Shown: positions 23,681 through 33,405, counted from the first letter of the stretch. The stretch is 64,000 nucleotides of DNA from Paludibacteraceae bacterium (GCA_905233415.1 CAJOEX010000006.1:827-64826); one strand, 5' to 3'. The notes: a model not told the origin generated them from the sequence alone. Program-made: numbers and translations.

Positions 23681-26419
23681 TTCAATTACCACACCTTGAA
23701 CGGTGTAGATTTTGCCGTTGCGGAGGATGAGGAGCTGACCGTCACGGAGCACTTTGACTGCTTTGTCAGCCGGCACGTTGAGGTTCTCCACCTGCATCGG
23801 GAAGTCTTCGTTCACACCCATCCAGATAGCGTTCTTTGCGTATCCTTCGGGGTTCACAAACTCCATAGAGCCTGCGTTCCATTCGATGGGTTCAGCCCAC
23901 AGGGCTTCATCATGGCGGAAGTCAACGCCCGTACCCATAAGGAGTTCAGAGCAGCGAATAGCCGTAGCAGCATCATTGCCGACGTAAGCACGGAGGTCCG
24001 CATTGTCCACTTCGAGGATGCCTGATGTACCGGCGCTCCATACAGCAACCGAAAGGTCATCCAAAGGTGAATCGAACGTAACCTCAACCGCTGCGCCTTC
24101 AATCACGTGGAGATTATCTTCTACATATACTGCGCAGTTCATATTGTATTCACCATCTACATAAAGTTTGAGAATGGCATTCTGGCCGGGAGCGCTTTTG
24201 ATGGTGAGTTTGTGCATTGCGTTAATAGCATAAGCGTTATGGCAGTAGATTTCGCTTGTGCCCTTCAGTAGAATGGTGAGGTCTCCGGTGGTAACAAATA
24301 TACCGGTGGTGAACATATCTTCCCAGAGGTCAATAACCACATTGTTGAGCGACAGGGTTTGCGTAGCATCGTCATAGGATACTTTGCCGTTGCCGAGAAT
24401 GTCTGCTGCATTGAGCGAATTGACTTCTATGCCGGCAACAGAGAAGAATACGTTCAGCGGCTTAGCCATGAAGTTCACTTCTCTAATCGGGTCGGTCTTG
24501 CCGGAAGCAGCCGTCCAAACAACACCTGCATTGTCCTGTACTTCCATATCGGGGTCTTCGAGCATGAGGCCTTCGTTGATAGTGAAGTGAGATACATTGA
24601 ACAGGCTGTTGTCATACGCGGAGTTTTCATTATAAACATACAACGGCGCATTAAGTATGAGTTCGGAAGCCCAAACCATGTTCGAGTTGTTCGCGTTATC
24701 GCCAACAGCGTAGAAATCGAATCTGCCTTTACCCTTGAGCTCAACATTATTGCCGTATGCATCGAGGATACCGTGTCCGCTGTGAGCGTTGGTAGTGGCC
24801 AGAGTCAGCTGTTTCCATTGTTGTGTTTGGATAAGGGTCAGTTTATGGGCACCGGCACCGTTTTGGAACTTAATGGCTGCATTATTTTCAGAGTACAGTT
24901 CAACATCACCTTCCGCAACAATTGTGAAGTCGATGTCGCCGGAGATTTTAACCGCATTGTTATCCACCGCATGGATAGCTACACCTTCTTTGAGAGTCAG
25001 GATATGATTCTCGGAATCATAGGAAGCCGAGCCGTCACCAAAGATATCGTCTTTATTGAATGCATTGACAGCCAAACCGTCAAGCTGTACGGGATACTCT
25101 GCGGGCACGATTTGAATCGGAGTACCAGCTTCCATCGACATGCTCGGATCATAGATTAAGCCGTCTTGGAGGATATAGTCTGCACCACCTGCGTAGAACG
25201 AACCAACCAGTTCGAGACCGTCTATGTCTTTGATGTTGTTATTGAGCTGAATTTGGCTCTCTTTAACGACGATATTGGCTTTACCGGTACCGGTACCGAC
25301 TTTAGCAATAGACGATTCGTCGCTGCCGAGGGATTCTATATTCACGCCGTCAAAAGTGAGGGTAATGTCCTCGTCTCCGGGCTCCAGCGCAATAGCGACT
25401 TTACCGGCCGGGTTAAAAATATTAACCGAGCCCATCATCGTGCGCCACTGGAGCGTCAGGTCGGAATTGGTCTTAATGGCGTATGCCTCTGCGCCACCGT
25501 AGAGTTGCAGACCTTGAGATTCCGGAAAGAAATACAGCGTAGCCGGTACCTGGAACTCAATTCCGTTCACACCCGGAGCGGGATTGATGGTGAGTGCTGA
25601 GGTCAAGTTATACACATACAGCATCTTCATGGTCGGCTCCCAAATAAGACGTTGGCTGCCGTCTTCGAGCGGATCCCACATGTTGTATTCGGTCACAGGA
25701 ATTCCGTTTACAATCACACCCTGAGGATTTTCAGTGCCTTCGGGGGCAACAACGATTATTTGAGCAGTCCAATCGCCAGATGAAGGATAGTAACGTTTGG
25801 TATTGCTCAACGTAATGTGGGTCTCAGGTTGATAAATATTCAAGGCTTTTTCACCGACCTTTTCAGACTCAGCCCAAAGCAAGGTCCCATCCAGAATAGC
25901 CAGGTCGCTTGCTTCAATCGCGGCACTATTGTTGGAACGCGGGAATACTTGCAGATTGCTCAACTCCACTGCGTGAAAGCCGCCACGATACGCTCTGATG
26001 CCGTGTACGTCGTACACATCATGGTTTGCATAGGCTTTCAAAATACCATTATCATCGGACAGAGAGTAGATACGCAGTTTGAACACTTGCGCGTAGATGG
26101 CACCGGCGATACCTTCATTCGAATTGACTTGGCAATTACCGATAATGTGAATCGAGAATTCGGCGGCGAGTTCGTCACTATTGGGGTTAACAATAATAGG
26201 CTTTTCCAGAACGACATTGTTCAACGTCAACTCCTTGTTTTCCAAGTCGAAGGAGACTTTGCCGTCCAAGCCTTCAACCCCCTCGAATACGTTTGCGGCA
26301 TTCGCGATGGTCACGTCCACGCCGTTAACTTGCAGATTGAAGTCTTCAACTGTCGGCATTTGCGCCATGAGACTTCCGGTGAGCAGCAGTGAAGCTGCAA
26401 AGAGAAAGAATTTTTTCAT
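23678..26419 (-). CDS. Large secreted protein with repeated beta modules and C-terminal tail motif
   Basis: ATG at 26419 gives the signal peptide MKKFFLFAASLLLTGSLMA; the in-frame ATG four codons upstream is less suitable. The body has at least three repeats opening with a short strand pair and 'VSYD..NHTLTLNNV': GKVSFDLENKELTLNNV (about 55), GSASYDSENHILTLKEG (about 460) and GKVSYDDATQTLSLNNVV (about 680), each followed by right-handed helix-like beta coils (NDLTIL, NAYAINAMHKLTI, GAAIEV). The shared tail closes the protein (LLILRNGKIYTVQGVVIE). No catalytic motif is visible; a surface structural or binding role is an inference. Own promoter 72 bases upstream. Confidence 0.82.
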   Translation of the reverse strand: MKKFFLFAASLLLTGSLMAQMPTVEDFNLQVNGVDVTIANAANVFEGVEGLDGKVSFDLENKELTLNNVVLEKPIIVNPNSDELAAEFSIHIIGNCQVNSNEGIAGAIYAQVFKLRIYSLSDDNGILKAYANHDVYDVHGIRAYRGGFHAVELSNLQVFPRSNNSAAIEASDLAILDGTLLWAESEKVGEKALNIYQPETHITLSNTKRYYPSSGDWTAQIIVVAPEGTENPQGVIVNGIPVTEYNMWDPLEDGSQRLIWEPTMKMLYVYNLTSALTINPAPGVNGIEFQVPATLYFFPESQGLQLYGGAEAYAIKTNSDLTLQWRTMMGSVNIFNPAGKVAIALEPGDEDITLTFDGVNIESLGSDESSIAKVGTGTGKANIVVKESQIQLNNNIKDIDGLELVGSFYAGGADYILQDGLIYDPSMSMEAGTPIQIVPAEYPVQLDGLAVNAFNKDDIFGDGSASYDSENHILTLKEGVAIHAVDNNAVKISGDIDFTIVAEGDVELYSENNAAIKFQNGAGAHKLTLIQTQQWKQLTLATTNAHSGHGILDAYGNNVELKGKGRFDFYAVGDNANNSNMVWASELILNAPLYVYNENSAYDNSLFNVSHFTINEGLMLEDPDMEVQDNAGVVWTAASGKTDPIREVNFMAKPLNVFFSVAGIEVNSLNAADILGNGKVSYDDATQTLSLNNVVIDLWEDMFTTGIFVTTGDLTILLKGTSEIYCHNAYAINAMHKLTIKSAPGQNAILKLYVDGEYNMNCAVYVEDNLHVIEGAAVEVTFDSPLDDLSVAVWSAGTSGILEVDNADLRAYVGNDAATAIRCSELLMGTGVDFRHDEALWAEPIEWNAGSMEFVNPEGYAKNAIWMGVNEDFPMQVENLNVPADKAVKVLRDGQLLILRNGKIYTVQGVVIE

Positions 26420-26490
26420 ACAATTAATCATTTAAAGTTAATAATTCGAATTATATATATCCGTATTTATTCAATATTTCAATTCGGGCG

Positions 26491-26522
26491 CAAAGGTACA
26501 ACTTTTTCCGTGAATATGCAAA
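26491..26522 (-). promoter_or_regulatory. Bacteroidota-type promoter of the 23678-26419 gene
   Basis: TTTG (26522-26519), 20 bases, TACCTTTG (26498-26491) on the minus strand. Confidence 0.8.
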
Positions 26523-26564
26523 TAAATTTTTGTTTTTTTATTATTTTAGGTCAAAACGACCGAT

Positions 26565-27431
26565 TTAATCCGTCAGGGGTGAGCGGACCGATTTCTTTTC
26601 CAGTTCCGCCCACGTTTTGCGGCAGAGCTCAACAATACGCTTTATGCCGTCGTCGTCAGGCCAGGCTTCGTGACCGGAAGAATAGACGCCACCAGGACAG
26701 TTCTGCAGGCGGATGCGCAGCGTCCACGATTCACCGTCAAGCACTTGGTACTCCGGCTCGTAATCACGCTTATAATCCAGCATCTTCTCTTCGGCAACAA
26801 TCCGCCCTATTTCGTCCGCAAAGGCTTCCGGGACTTCCACGCTGCGCGCCTCACTGGCGGGGCAGTTCGTGGCATTGATGAGGGTGTATTTGCCGGTCGG
26901 GAAATCGAGTTCGAGCTTGAAATGGCATGTAGGGAACATCGTCGTACCGTACACACGGTATTCCATCAACGACACCTTCTGCGGGAAAGTTTTCCAGAGG
27001 TTGTCCAAGTATTCCCTCAAAGCCTCAAGACCGTCGCCGGAGGGCCAAGCATTCTCACCGCCGGTGTAGAGGTGATCACCCTTTGCGAACTGCGCATCCA
27101 AATGCCACATCTTGCCGTCCAGAATACGTCCTGACGGTGTGTACGAGGACTTGTAAGCAAGCATTCCGTGCTTTTTAACGATTTTCCAGAGGTCTTCACC
27201 GACAGAGGAAGGAACCTGATGTGCAGGACCTTCTTTGTCACCCCACCCTTCCTTGCGGGAGAGTGTACACGTGCCGTCCTCCGCCTGTTTGTAGGTGTAT
27301 TCGAAACGGTGGCGCATGCCGGATTCGGAGTAATTGAGGTTGGTTACGGGACCTTCATGGTTTTGCGCCGCATGGGCTCTAAAAATGTTCATAATCAGCA
27401 TGATTATCAGGAAAGTTAACATCTTTTTCAT
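26565..27431 (-). CDS. Exported protein of unknown function with internal duplication
   Basis: Signal peptide at residues 1-22 (ending AHA), then two copies of a domain of about 110 residues. Repeat 1 has WKIVKKHGMLAYKSSYTPSGRILDGKMWHLDAQF and ENAWPSGDGLEALREYLDNLW; repeat 2 has GRIVAEEKMLDYKRDYEPEYQVLDGESWTLRI and HEAWPDDDGIKRIVELCRKTW. The W-P-(S/D)-x-D-G motif is the best mark of the fold. I do not recognise the family by name. It follows the glycogen synthase gene after a 53-base AT-rich gap and probably belongs to the dipeptidase-glycogen synthase operon. No terminator is visible after it. Confidence 0.8.
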   Translation of the reverse strand: MKKMLTFLIIMLIMNIFRAHAAQNHEGPVTNLNYSESGMRHRFEYTYKQAEDGTCTLSRKEGWGDKEGPAHQVPSSVGEDLWKIVKKHGMLAYKSSYTPSGRILDGKMWHLDAQFAKGDHLYTGGENAWPSGDGLEALREYLDNLWKTFPQKVSLMEYRVYGTTMFPTCHFKLELDFPTGKYTLINATNCPASEARSVEVPEAFADEIGRIVAEEKMLDYKRDYEPEYQVLDGESWTLRIRLQNCPGGVYSSGHEAWPDDDGIKRIVELCRKTWAELEKKSVRSPLTD

Positions 27432-27484
27432 TTACGATTTGGCAATTTATTTTCTTATTTTAGGCATTTTCACATTTTTACATT

Positions 27485-29041
27485 TTAACGGGAGAGGGAT
27501 TTGGTGAGGGCGATGTCATAGGCTTTGCGGTAGAACTTGAAGAAGTTGCGCCACTCGGCTTTTTTAGCAAGCGCCGCAGCCGCTTTGCGGGCAGCTACAA
27601 TATTCTCGTCCGGCTGCTGCATGAAACGCAGAATGTTCAACGCCACATTGTCCACAACATCATCGAAATTACTGTCTGTACGATGAATGACCGCTACACC
27701 ATCCTTCAAACCAGTTGCACCTTCCTTAACCGCCCAAGCACCAAAGCCTGCCACATCCGTTGTGATTGTAGGCACGTGGAAAGCCGTACTCTCCAAGGGG
27801 GTATAACCCCACGGCTCGTAATAGGACGGAAAGACCGTCAAATCCATACCGACAAGCAGTTCGTAGTAGGACTTGTCCGCAAGCGGAAGGTTATTGGGCT
27901 GTGGTGTGGATATGTTATCCCGCTGTTTACCGTTGAGATAGTAAGGTACAAAGACCACGGTTACTTTGCCGAAACGTGTTACCGGTTTGTCAAGATAAGG
28001 AACCATGACAAAAGCAATCACTTCTGTCGGAGCGTTACGCAAAATAGATGAAGGCGCAGAAGGAGCGTGGTAGAGTTTGTCGCCCAAACACGCCATCGCC
28101 TTGAGAAAGACATCAATGCCTTTGTTCTTCCACTCCAGCCGACCGGCAATACAGAGCAGGAGGCTGTTGTCCGAAAGGCGTGTATTAAGCAGTTTCTCCG
28201 CCGTGCTGATAAGGGCAGCACGCGCCGCAGCACGGGCTGTGATAAACGCTTTTCCACTTGGCACAAAACCTGGTTCAAAACCATTAGGCGTAACAATATC
28301 CACCGGTTTGTCAAGCAGTTGGGCACATTCGCGCGCCGTAATATCGCTGACCGTAGTGAAGCAATCCGCCCAGTGCGCCGCCATCTTCTCTACCGAATGC
28401 TTGCTGACCATATTCAGTTCCTCCGCCATCTGGTCTCCGTGGTAGCCCTCAAAGTAATCGTAGAGCGGCTTGCCGTTACCTGCAATAGAACGGCCGATAC
28501 CGGTAGCGTGCGTGGTGAACAGCGTGCCGATTTGCGGGCAATGCTGACGCAGATAGAAGATGGAGAATGCGGTCTGCCATTCGTTGGCGTGAGCGACGGT
28601 GACAGGGCATTTCAGATAATTGTAGAGGGACTCCATGACGATGCCGGCGGCGTAGCCGAAGAGACAGGACTCGTCGTAATCGCCATAGGCAGCGTGGCTG
28701 CGCACACCGAAGTTCTCCCACGCCCATGCATAGATTTGGTCCTTTTCCGCCCATAATTTATCGGCTTTGAGAAGAATCGCTATCGGTTCACCGGGCACCA
28801 TCCATCTACCGACACGCACAGGAATGCGGGCATCCAGCTTGGTTCGCCATGCACGAAGAAGCGTCTTGTCCTCCTTGAAATAAATGTCGCTATGGATGCC
28901 GAAATCGGGACCGAAGAAGAAGACTTTGTCCGGGTGCTCTTTCTGCATGGAAGCGGCACGCGTGGAAAGCACGGCATAAATGCCGCCGACTCGGTTACAT
29001 ACCTCCCAAGAGGTTTCGAAGATATAATCAGGAGCGTTCAT
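27485..29041 (-). CDS. Glycogen synthase, eukaryote-like GT3 type
   Basis: The N-terminus DYIFETSWEVCNRVGGIYAVLSTRA is the signature of GT3 glycogen synthases, which are otherwise known from animals and fungi and from Bacteroidota. Further marks are HANEWQTAFSIFYL, TTHATGIGRSIAGNGKPLYDYFEGY, VTPNGFEPGFVP, RLEWKNKGIDVFLKA and PSYYEPWGYTPLESTAFHVPTITTDVAGFG, the last holding the acceptor-phase Glu. The protein transfers glucose from a nucleotide sugar to glycogen in the cytoplasm. GlgB is at 59060 and a phosphohexomutase at 5014, but they are not in the same operon. 518 residues is short of the eukaryotic form, as is usual in Bacteroidales. Confidence 0.9.
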   Translation of the reverse strand: MNAPDYIFETSWEVCNRVGGIYAVLSTRAASMQKEHPDKVFFFGPDFGIHSDIYFKEDKTLLRAWRTKLDARIPVRVGRWMVPGEPIAILLKADKLWAEKDQIYAWAWENFGVRSHAAYGDYDESCLFGYAAGIVMESLYNYLKCPVTVAHANEWQTAFSIFYLRQHCPQIGTLFTTHATGIGRSIAGNGKPLYDYFEGYHGDQMAEELNMVSKHSVEKMAAHWADCFTTVSDITARECAQLLDKPVDIVTPNGFEPGFVPSGKAFITARAAARAALISTAEKLLNTRLSDNSLLLCIAGRLEWKNKGIDVFLKAMACLGDKLYHAPSAPSSILRNAPTEVIAFVMVPYLDKPVTRFGKVTVVFVPYYLNGKQRDNISTPQPNNLPLADKSYYELLVGMDLTVFPSYYEPWGYTPLESTAFHVPTITTDVAGFGAWAVKEGATGLKDGVAVIHRTDSNFDDVVDNVALNILRFMQQPDENIVAARKAAAALAKKAEWRNFFKFYRKAYDIALTKSLSR

Positions 29042-29087
29042 TAATTTACGATTTGACGATTTACGATTTTATCATTTATTTTGTCAT
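29042..29087. repeat. AT-rich short-unit repeat in intercistronic gap
   Basis: AATTTACG, ATTTGACG, ATTTACG, ATTTTATC, ATTTATT and ATTTATTC units fill the whole gap between the C69 dipeptidase and the glycogen synthase. Same composition as at 6790-6845. Confidence 0.65.
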
Positions 29088-30761
29088 TTATTCATGGGCA
29101 ACATACGGCGCAATGGAACGAAGGTACTCTTCGGGATATGCAGGACGGTCGGGATATGCCGCCTCGCCATACGGGGTGCGCTCAAAACGCCCGTCCGTCG
29201 CTTTCTTTTCCTGTCCGTCCAAGTATTTGACAAAGAGATACACCGCCAGATTCTGCCAATCGGTCAGCAGCGCCTGCGCCTCGGCACAAACGTATTCCGT
29301 CAAATATGTATTTGCCGCCTCGGGTTCCATGTCGGCAATAAACAAATCGGTATCTTCCACCTTGTCTTCAAATCGTTTCTCCCAGCGCTGCTGGCGCGCC
29401 GTTATATCGGGACGCATGACCGAATACTTGTTATACGCCCAGTTTGCCACAATATTGAAGACCCACCAAGCGCTGGACCATGAGAAGGTAACCAAATCCC
29501 CATTGCCCTCACGGAAGCAATCCGGCACACGGGTAATGGTCGGATAAACAGGCACATAGACGTTTGTGGCGGCATCATCGACACCAAACCAAAAGATTCC
29601 TCCGGCTTTGGCGGACTCATAGCCACGCATCTGCGCGACGTACGACCAACCTGTCTGCTGCGTCGCCGTCGGACGCTCATACCAATATTGCACAGAATCC
29701 AGTTGGAAGCCTAACTTTCCGTTACGCAATTTGCTGTGGTACGGTCCGGCAGCGGGACTCTGCGTAATATCCAACGGCGTGCCGTCATAATGGTCGCGCA
29801 TACAGGCTTTGATGTCGCTGACGCTGACTTTGCGGTCGGGCTTGATAAACAACGGCATCGGCGTTCCGGCATCCTTGCCTCCGGTTTCCAAGAAGGTTTT
29901 GCCGGTAGCGAAGTCGAAATACTGGTCCATGTCCGCAGAAAAATGACGGAAGAAGCTCCACACGCGGGCTTCGCAGATATAAAGCCCTGTAAAGTCGAAA
30001 GGTGCGAAGGCTGCCTGATAATTAAAGGCGAGGTCATCTTCGTCCGTAAACCACCCTTTCTCGCGCGCGAACGTTACAATATCTTTCGACCACATCCAGT
30101 TGCCGTCCTTTGTGAAGACACGCTCGCCAACAGTTTTGCGTTTGGCTTTGAGGGGCAAGGAGGTAATGCGTGCCTGGTTGGCGTGGGCACAGATACAAGA
30201 GTCGGGAATGCGTACAGCAACCCAGTTGGCACCTTTCTGTCCGGGACCTTTGCCAATCATATCCATAATCCAAATCTCGTTCGGGTCGCCAATAGAAAAG
30301 GTTTCGCCCTCGGAAGCATAGCCGTACTGCTCCACGAGCGAGACCATGCAGTCAATGGCTTCGCGGGCTGTTTTGCAGCGCTCCAAAGCGATATAGATGA
30401 GGCTGCCGTAGTCAATGCCGATGGTGTCCCAAAGTTCTTCGCGGCCGCCCCAAGTTGTTTCACCAATAGTAAGCTGGTGCTCGTTCATATTGCCGACCAC
30501 ATTGTAGGTGTGTGCAACCTCGGGAATACTGCCTTGCGGACGACCGGTGTCCCAGTCTTTTACTTCACGCATGGCGCCTTCCGGATGGTCGGCAGCGGGA
30601 CTAAAGTGCAACGTACCGTAGAGTGTGTAACTGTCCGCGGCATAAGAGACGATAGTGGAGCCATCCACCGAAGCATCCTTACCAACCAGGAAGTTGGTGC
30701 AAGGGAAAGCATACAGAACACCGCATACAGCATAGAGCGTGATAAAGAGTAGTCGTTTCAT
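29088..30761 (-). CDS. Secreted C69 family dipeptidase
   Basis: N-terminal nucleophile hydrolase of peptidase family C69 (PepD-like). The signal peptide ends before Cys21 (AFP-CTNFLVGKDASVDGS), and Cys21 would become the N-terminal nucleophile after cleavage. The rest (TYNVVGNMNEHQLTIGETTWGGR, IDYGSLIYIALERCKTAREAI, EIWIMDMIGKGPG, WVAVRIPDSCICAHANQARI) is typical through the last 557th residue. Periplasmic or surface degradation of dipeptides is expected. First gene of an operon with the glycogen synthase and the duplicated exported protein, under a promoter whose -7 element lies 20 bases before the ATG. Confidence 0.93.
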   Translation of the reverse strand: MKRLLFITLYAVCGVLYAFPCTNFLVGKDASVDGSTIVSYAADSYTLYGTLHFSPAADHPEGAMREVKDWDTGRPQGSIPEVAHTYNVVGNMNEHQLTIGETTWGGREELWDTIGIDYGSLIYIALERCKTAREAIDCMVSLVEQYGYASEGETFSIGDPNEIWIMDMIGKGPGQKGANWVAVRIPDSCICAHANQARITSLPLKAKRKTVGERVFTKDGNWMWSKDIVTFAREKGWFTDEDDLAFNYQAAFAPFDFTGLYICEARVWSFFRHFSADMDQYFDFATGKTFLETGGKDAGTPMPLFIKPDRKVSVSDIKACMRDHYDGTPLDITQSPAAGPYHSKLRNGKLGFQLDSVQYWYERPTATQQTGWSYVAQMRGYESAKAGGIFWFGVDDAATNVYVPVYPTITRVPDCFREGNGDLVTFSWSSAWWVFNIVANWAYNKYSVMRPDITARQQRWEKRFEDKVEDTDLFIADMEPEAANTYLTEYVCAEAQALLTDWQNLAVYLFVKYLDGQEKKATDGRFERTPYGEAAYPDRPAYPEEYLRSIAPYVAHE

Positions 30762-30781
30762 GGTTTTAACAAATTAGGGCG

Positions 30782-30854
<73 letters not shown>

Positions 30855-30855
<1 letters not shown>

Positions 30856-30881
30856 AAAAGTGCGGCAAAACCGCACTTTTT
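30855..30881 (-). terminator. Terminator of the outer-membrane barrel gene
   Basis: AAAAAGTGCGG, loop CAAAA, CCGCACTTTTT; perfect stem with A and T runs, 25 bases after the stop codon. Confidence 0.9.
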
Positions 30882-30905
30882 CAATTTCCATCTATATACT
30901 TCGGT

Positions 30906-31865
30906 TTAGAAGAAGAAGTTCAGATAGAGGTTTGCACCAATGTTCTCGGTACCAAACGTAACGCCGTTGTAGTTCTTCAGGCCACGGAGGTCTGTGAAGG
31001 TCTCAACTTCGCCGGAAAGGATGTTGTAGCCTTCGTACTGACGGCAAACGTTGTTCGACCACTTGTAGAGGAGGTCGAGGTTAACGTTCAGACCCAGAGC
31101 AATCTTCGGAGCAACGAACCACTCCACACCAACAGTGGTGTAGAGACCTACACGATGCCAAATTGCATCTGTCAGCAAGCCACCAGCATCAGCAGGAGAA
31201 GCAGCGTCGTTGATGAGACGGGTGTTTGCATAAACACCGGGCTCCATGTTGTTCCAAACTTCAGAAGAGAGTTCGGAAGCAACGGTCGGTTGCTGGTTCA
31301 TCTCGGTAATGAGGTTACCGTAGCTGTACTTGGTAGAGCTGGTTTGGAAGGCATAAACGAGTCCTGCACCAAACACACCTTGTACGCGCTTTTGACCTAC
31401 GCGGTATTCAATGCCTGCAGCGAAGCTGCCACCATATTCACCATGGATTTTCTCGTCCTGAACGAGCTCGTGCGAGAACGAGTTCTCGAACTTAGCTGCG
31501 TCACTTTCTACATTGTAGAGGGTACGAGTGTGGTCAACAATAACACCCAGATTGAGTTTGAGTCCGAGTTTGTCGGTCAACATATAACCACCCATGATAG
31601 AAACCACGGGAGCTTTCAGCAGCGCCTGACCACCAATGTCGTAGTGTTCGCCACGGGTATAGTTGTCAGGAGTAGCACCTGAGCTTGAGAACATTTTGCC
31701 AATAAAGTTGGCGAAGGGGTCAACAGAGAAACCTACGAAGAAGTCGCCTTGTGCGGGCAGCCAAGCAGTATAGTCTGCGTTAGCCACTTCTTCGGGGCTC
31801 TGCTTCTCAGCAAACATCGGGGTTGCCAATGCTGCTACGAGCAATATACTAAGAATCTTTTTCAT
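30906..31865 (-). CDS. Outer-membrane beta-barrel protein
   Basis: Signal peptide MKKILSILLVAALATPMFA; the body has the alternating pattern of membrane strands (DFFVGFSVDPFANFIG, PVVSIMGGYMLTDKLGLKLNLGVIV, GGSFAAGIEYRVGQKRVQGVFGAGLVYAF, YTTVGVEWFVAPKIALGLNVNLDLLYKW) and ends GANLYLNFFF, with the C-terminal aromatic residue that BAM recognises. Its size (319 aa) suggests 10-14 strands. The specific function is unknown; similar barrels are annotated as BT1926-like or generic porins in Bacteroidales. It lies 49 bases after a lipoprotein gene with no obvious promoter between, so they are likely co-expressed. Confidence 0.85.
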   Translation of the reverse strand: MKKILSILLVAALATPMFAEKQSPEEVANADYTAWLPAQGDFFVGFSVDPFANFIGKMFSSSGATPDNYTRGEHYDIGGQALLKAPVVSIMGGYMLTDKLGLKLNLGVIVDHTRTLYNVESDAAKFENSFSHELVQDEKIHGEYGGSFAAGIEYRVGQKRVQGVFGAGLVYAFQTSSTKYSYGNLITEMNQQPTVASELSSEVWNNMEPGVYANTRLINDAASPADAGGLLTDAIWHRVGLYTTVGVEWFVAPKIALGLNVNLDLLYKWSNNVCRQYEGYNILSGEVETFTDLRGLKNYNGVTFGTENIGANLYLNFFF

Positions 31866-31914
31866 TGTTATACAATTTAATTGATTAAATAGTATTTAAT
31901 GTCCTCCAAAGGAA

Positions 31915-33405
31915 TTAATAAGCTACACCAGCTGTGTAATCCAGACCTCTGGAATATTTGAGGTTGCCATCCTCTTTGTTCTTGTCTGCGGAGTCATCCG
32001 TACCGAGCAGTTCGTCAACAGAAGATTGCGGGAGAGTAACTTTTGCTTTAGCAACAATCTTAACAGGGAAGAAACCGTCGAATTTCTGTGCACCGGATTC
32101 CAATTCGTAAGTAGCAGCAAGCAGTTGAGACTCATCGTAGTTGGTAGCCTTAGAGCCTTTACCTTTACCCCAAGCGCCAACCCACTCAAATTCGCTAGCT
32201 TCCCATTTGCCTTTCTTCATTTCGCCCATTACGCAGTAGTTCTGCTCGTAGTTATTTACAGCGAATTTGTCAATAACAACAACGATGTTGATGTCATCGA
32301 ATTTCCAGCTGTCATAAACGAGATAGTCAGCCTGTTTAACGAGACCGTCCTTGTCAGTTACAACGTCATAGATGAGTTTACCGATAACCTCGGTACCGTC
32401 CATGTGGCGGAACTCAAGCTTAGCAGCCTGGTTTGCCATCGGCTCTTCACCGCGTTTAACATTAACGATAATATTCTCATAGTCCTCAACATCGCTATAA
32501 ACGAACTCCTCAACGGTCTTGTTGATTTCGAGAGCTACAGGAATCTTCGTTGTTTTGGAGGTAGCCTCAGCCTTAACGATAGCAACAGCTTCGAGGTCTT
32601 TCACTTCAGTCTTACCATCGGTAAGGTTAGCGTTCTCAATAGCAGCGAGACCAAAGATAGCGTCCAGAGCAAGAGGTTTGTTGTTGAACATCTCCGTGAA
32701 CTTGCCTTCGAACTGGTCGATGTCAATGTCAGCAGCAAGAGTCTGGCCTGCGGGAACAGGAACATTGTACTCATAAGAACCGTCAGCCTTTGTGAGCGCG
32801 ATCAGCACCTTGTCAGCATCGTCATAAGCGACCTTAATGGAAACTTTCAGTCCTTCGGGAGCAGCAACAACACCGTCTTCAGTAGCGTCACCTTTCTTAA
32901 CAAGACCTGCATTGTAGGTAACTTTACCTTTCAGAATAGCATTACCTTGGCAAGCTGTCAGCACTTGGTCGATTTCAGCAATGCGTTTTTTAACCTTGTT
33001 GTCACCAGCGTTCAGAGTGATGGCAAGATCAGTCTCTTTCAGGAAAATGCGGTTAGGAGCCTCACCGAGAACGATTACGTCGGTCAGCAGTTTACCGGAA
33101 ACGGCTTTGGAGCCCATAGGAACGGTAATTTCGAAAGCACCGTTAGCGTCGGTCTTAGCCTCGAAGGTCTTCACACCGATAGCACCGTCAGCGTACTCTG
33201 TAGCTTCAACTTGGAAATAAATGCGTTGGTTAGCCAAAGCAACTTCTTCGGTAGCAGCACCTGCTTTGTCTGCAAAGTAAACGAGCGTACCCGAAACCTT
33301 TGCTTCATTCTTTGCATCCTCGAAATCGAGAGATGATTGGTTTTGCTTTTCGCAGCCTACGAGAGCCAGCATAGCCATCGCGGCAAACAAAAATACTTTC
33401 TTCAT
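31915..33405 (-). CDS. Surface or periplasmic lipoprotein with repeated beta domains
   Basis: ATG at 33405 gives a clean lipoprotein signal (MKKVFLFAAMAMLALVGC, Cys18), 30 codons inside the longest frame. The body has several Ig-like or carboxypeptidase-regulatory-like domains. Examples are VSGTLVYFADKAGAATEEVALANQRIYFQV...TDANGAFEITVPMG and LKGKVTYNAGLV...GLKVSIKVAYDDADKVLIALTKADGSYEYNVPVPAG. The pattern 'ADGSYEYNVPV' is that of peptidase-regulatory-like beta sandwiches. No catalytic site. The gene is in front of an outer-membrane barrel, so a surface or periplasmic partnership is plausible. Promoter at 33544-33575 leaves a leader of about 130 bases. Confidence 0.85.
   Translation of the reverse strand: MKKVFLFAAMAMLALVGCEKQNQSSLDFEDAKNEAKVSGTLVYFADKAGAATEEVALANQRIYFQVEATEYADGAIGVKTFEAKTDANGAFEITVPMGSKAVSGKLLTDVIVLGEAPNRIFLKETDLAITLNAGDNKVKKRIAEIDQVLTACQGNAILKGKVTYNAGLVKKGDATEDGVVAAPEGLKVSIKVAYDDADKVLIALTKADGSYEYNVPVPAGQTLAADIDIDQFEGKFTEMFNNKPLALDAIFGLAAIENANLTDGKTEVKDLEAVAIVKAEATSKTTKIPVALEINKTVEEFVYSDVEDYENIIVNVKRGEEPMANQAAKLEFRHMDGTEVIGKLIYDVVTDKDGLVKQADYLVYDSWKFDDINIVVVIDKFAVNNYEQNYCVMGEMKKGKWEASEFEWVGAWGKGKGSKATNYDESQLLAATYELESGAQKFDGFFPVKIVAKAKVTLPQSSVDELLGTDDSADKNKEDGNLKYSRGLDYTAGVAY

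Noticed and set aside
29736..30752. 338-codon plus-strand ORF
   Set aside because: Antisense to the C69 dipeptidase.
32026..33336. 436-codon plus-strand ORF opposite the lipoprotein gene
   Set aside because: No signal, no domain, no promoter; a shadow of the lipoprotein.
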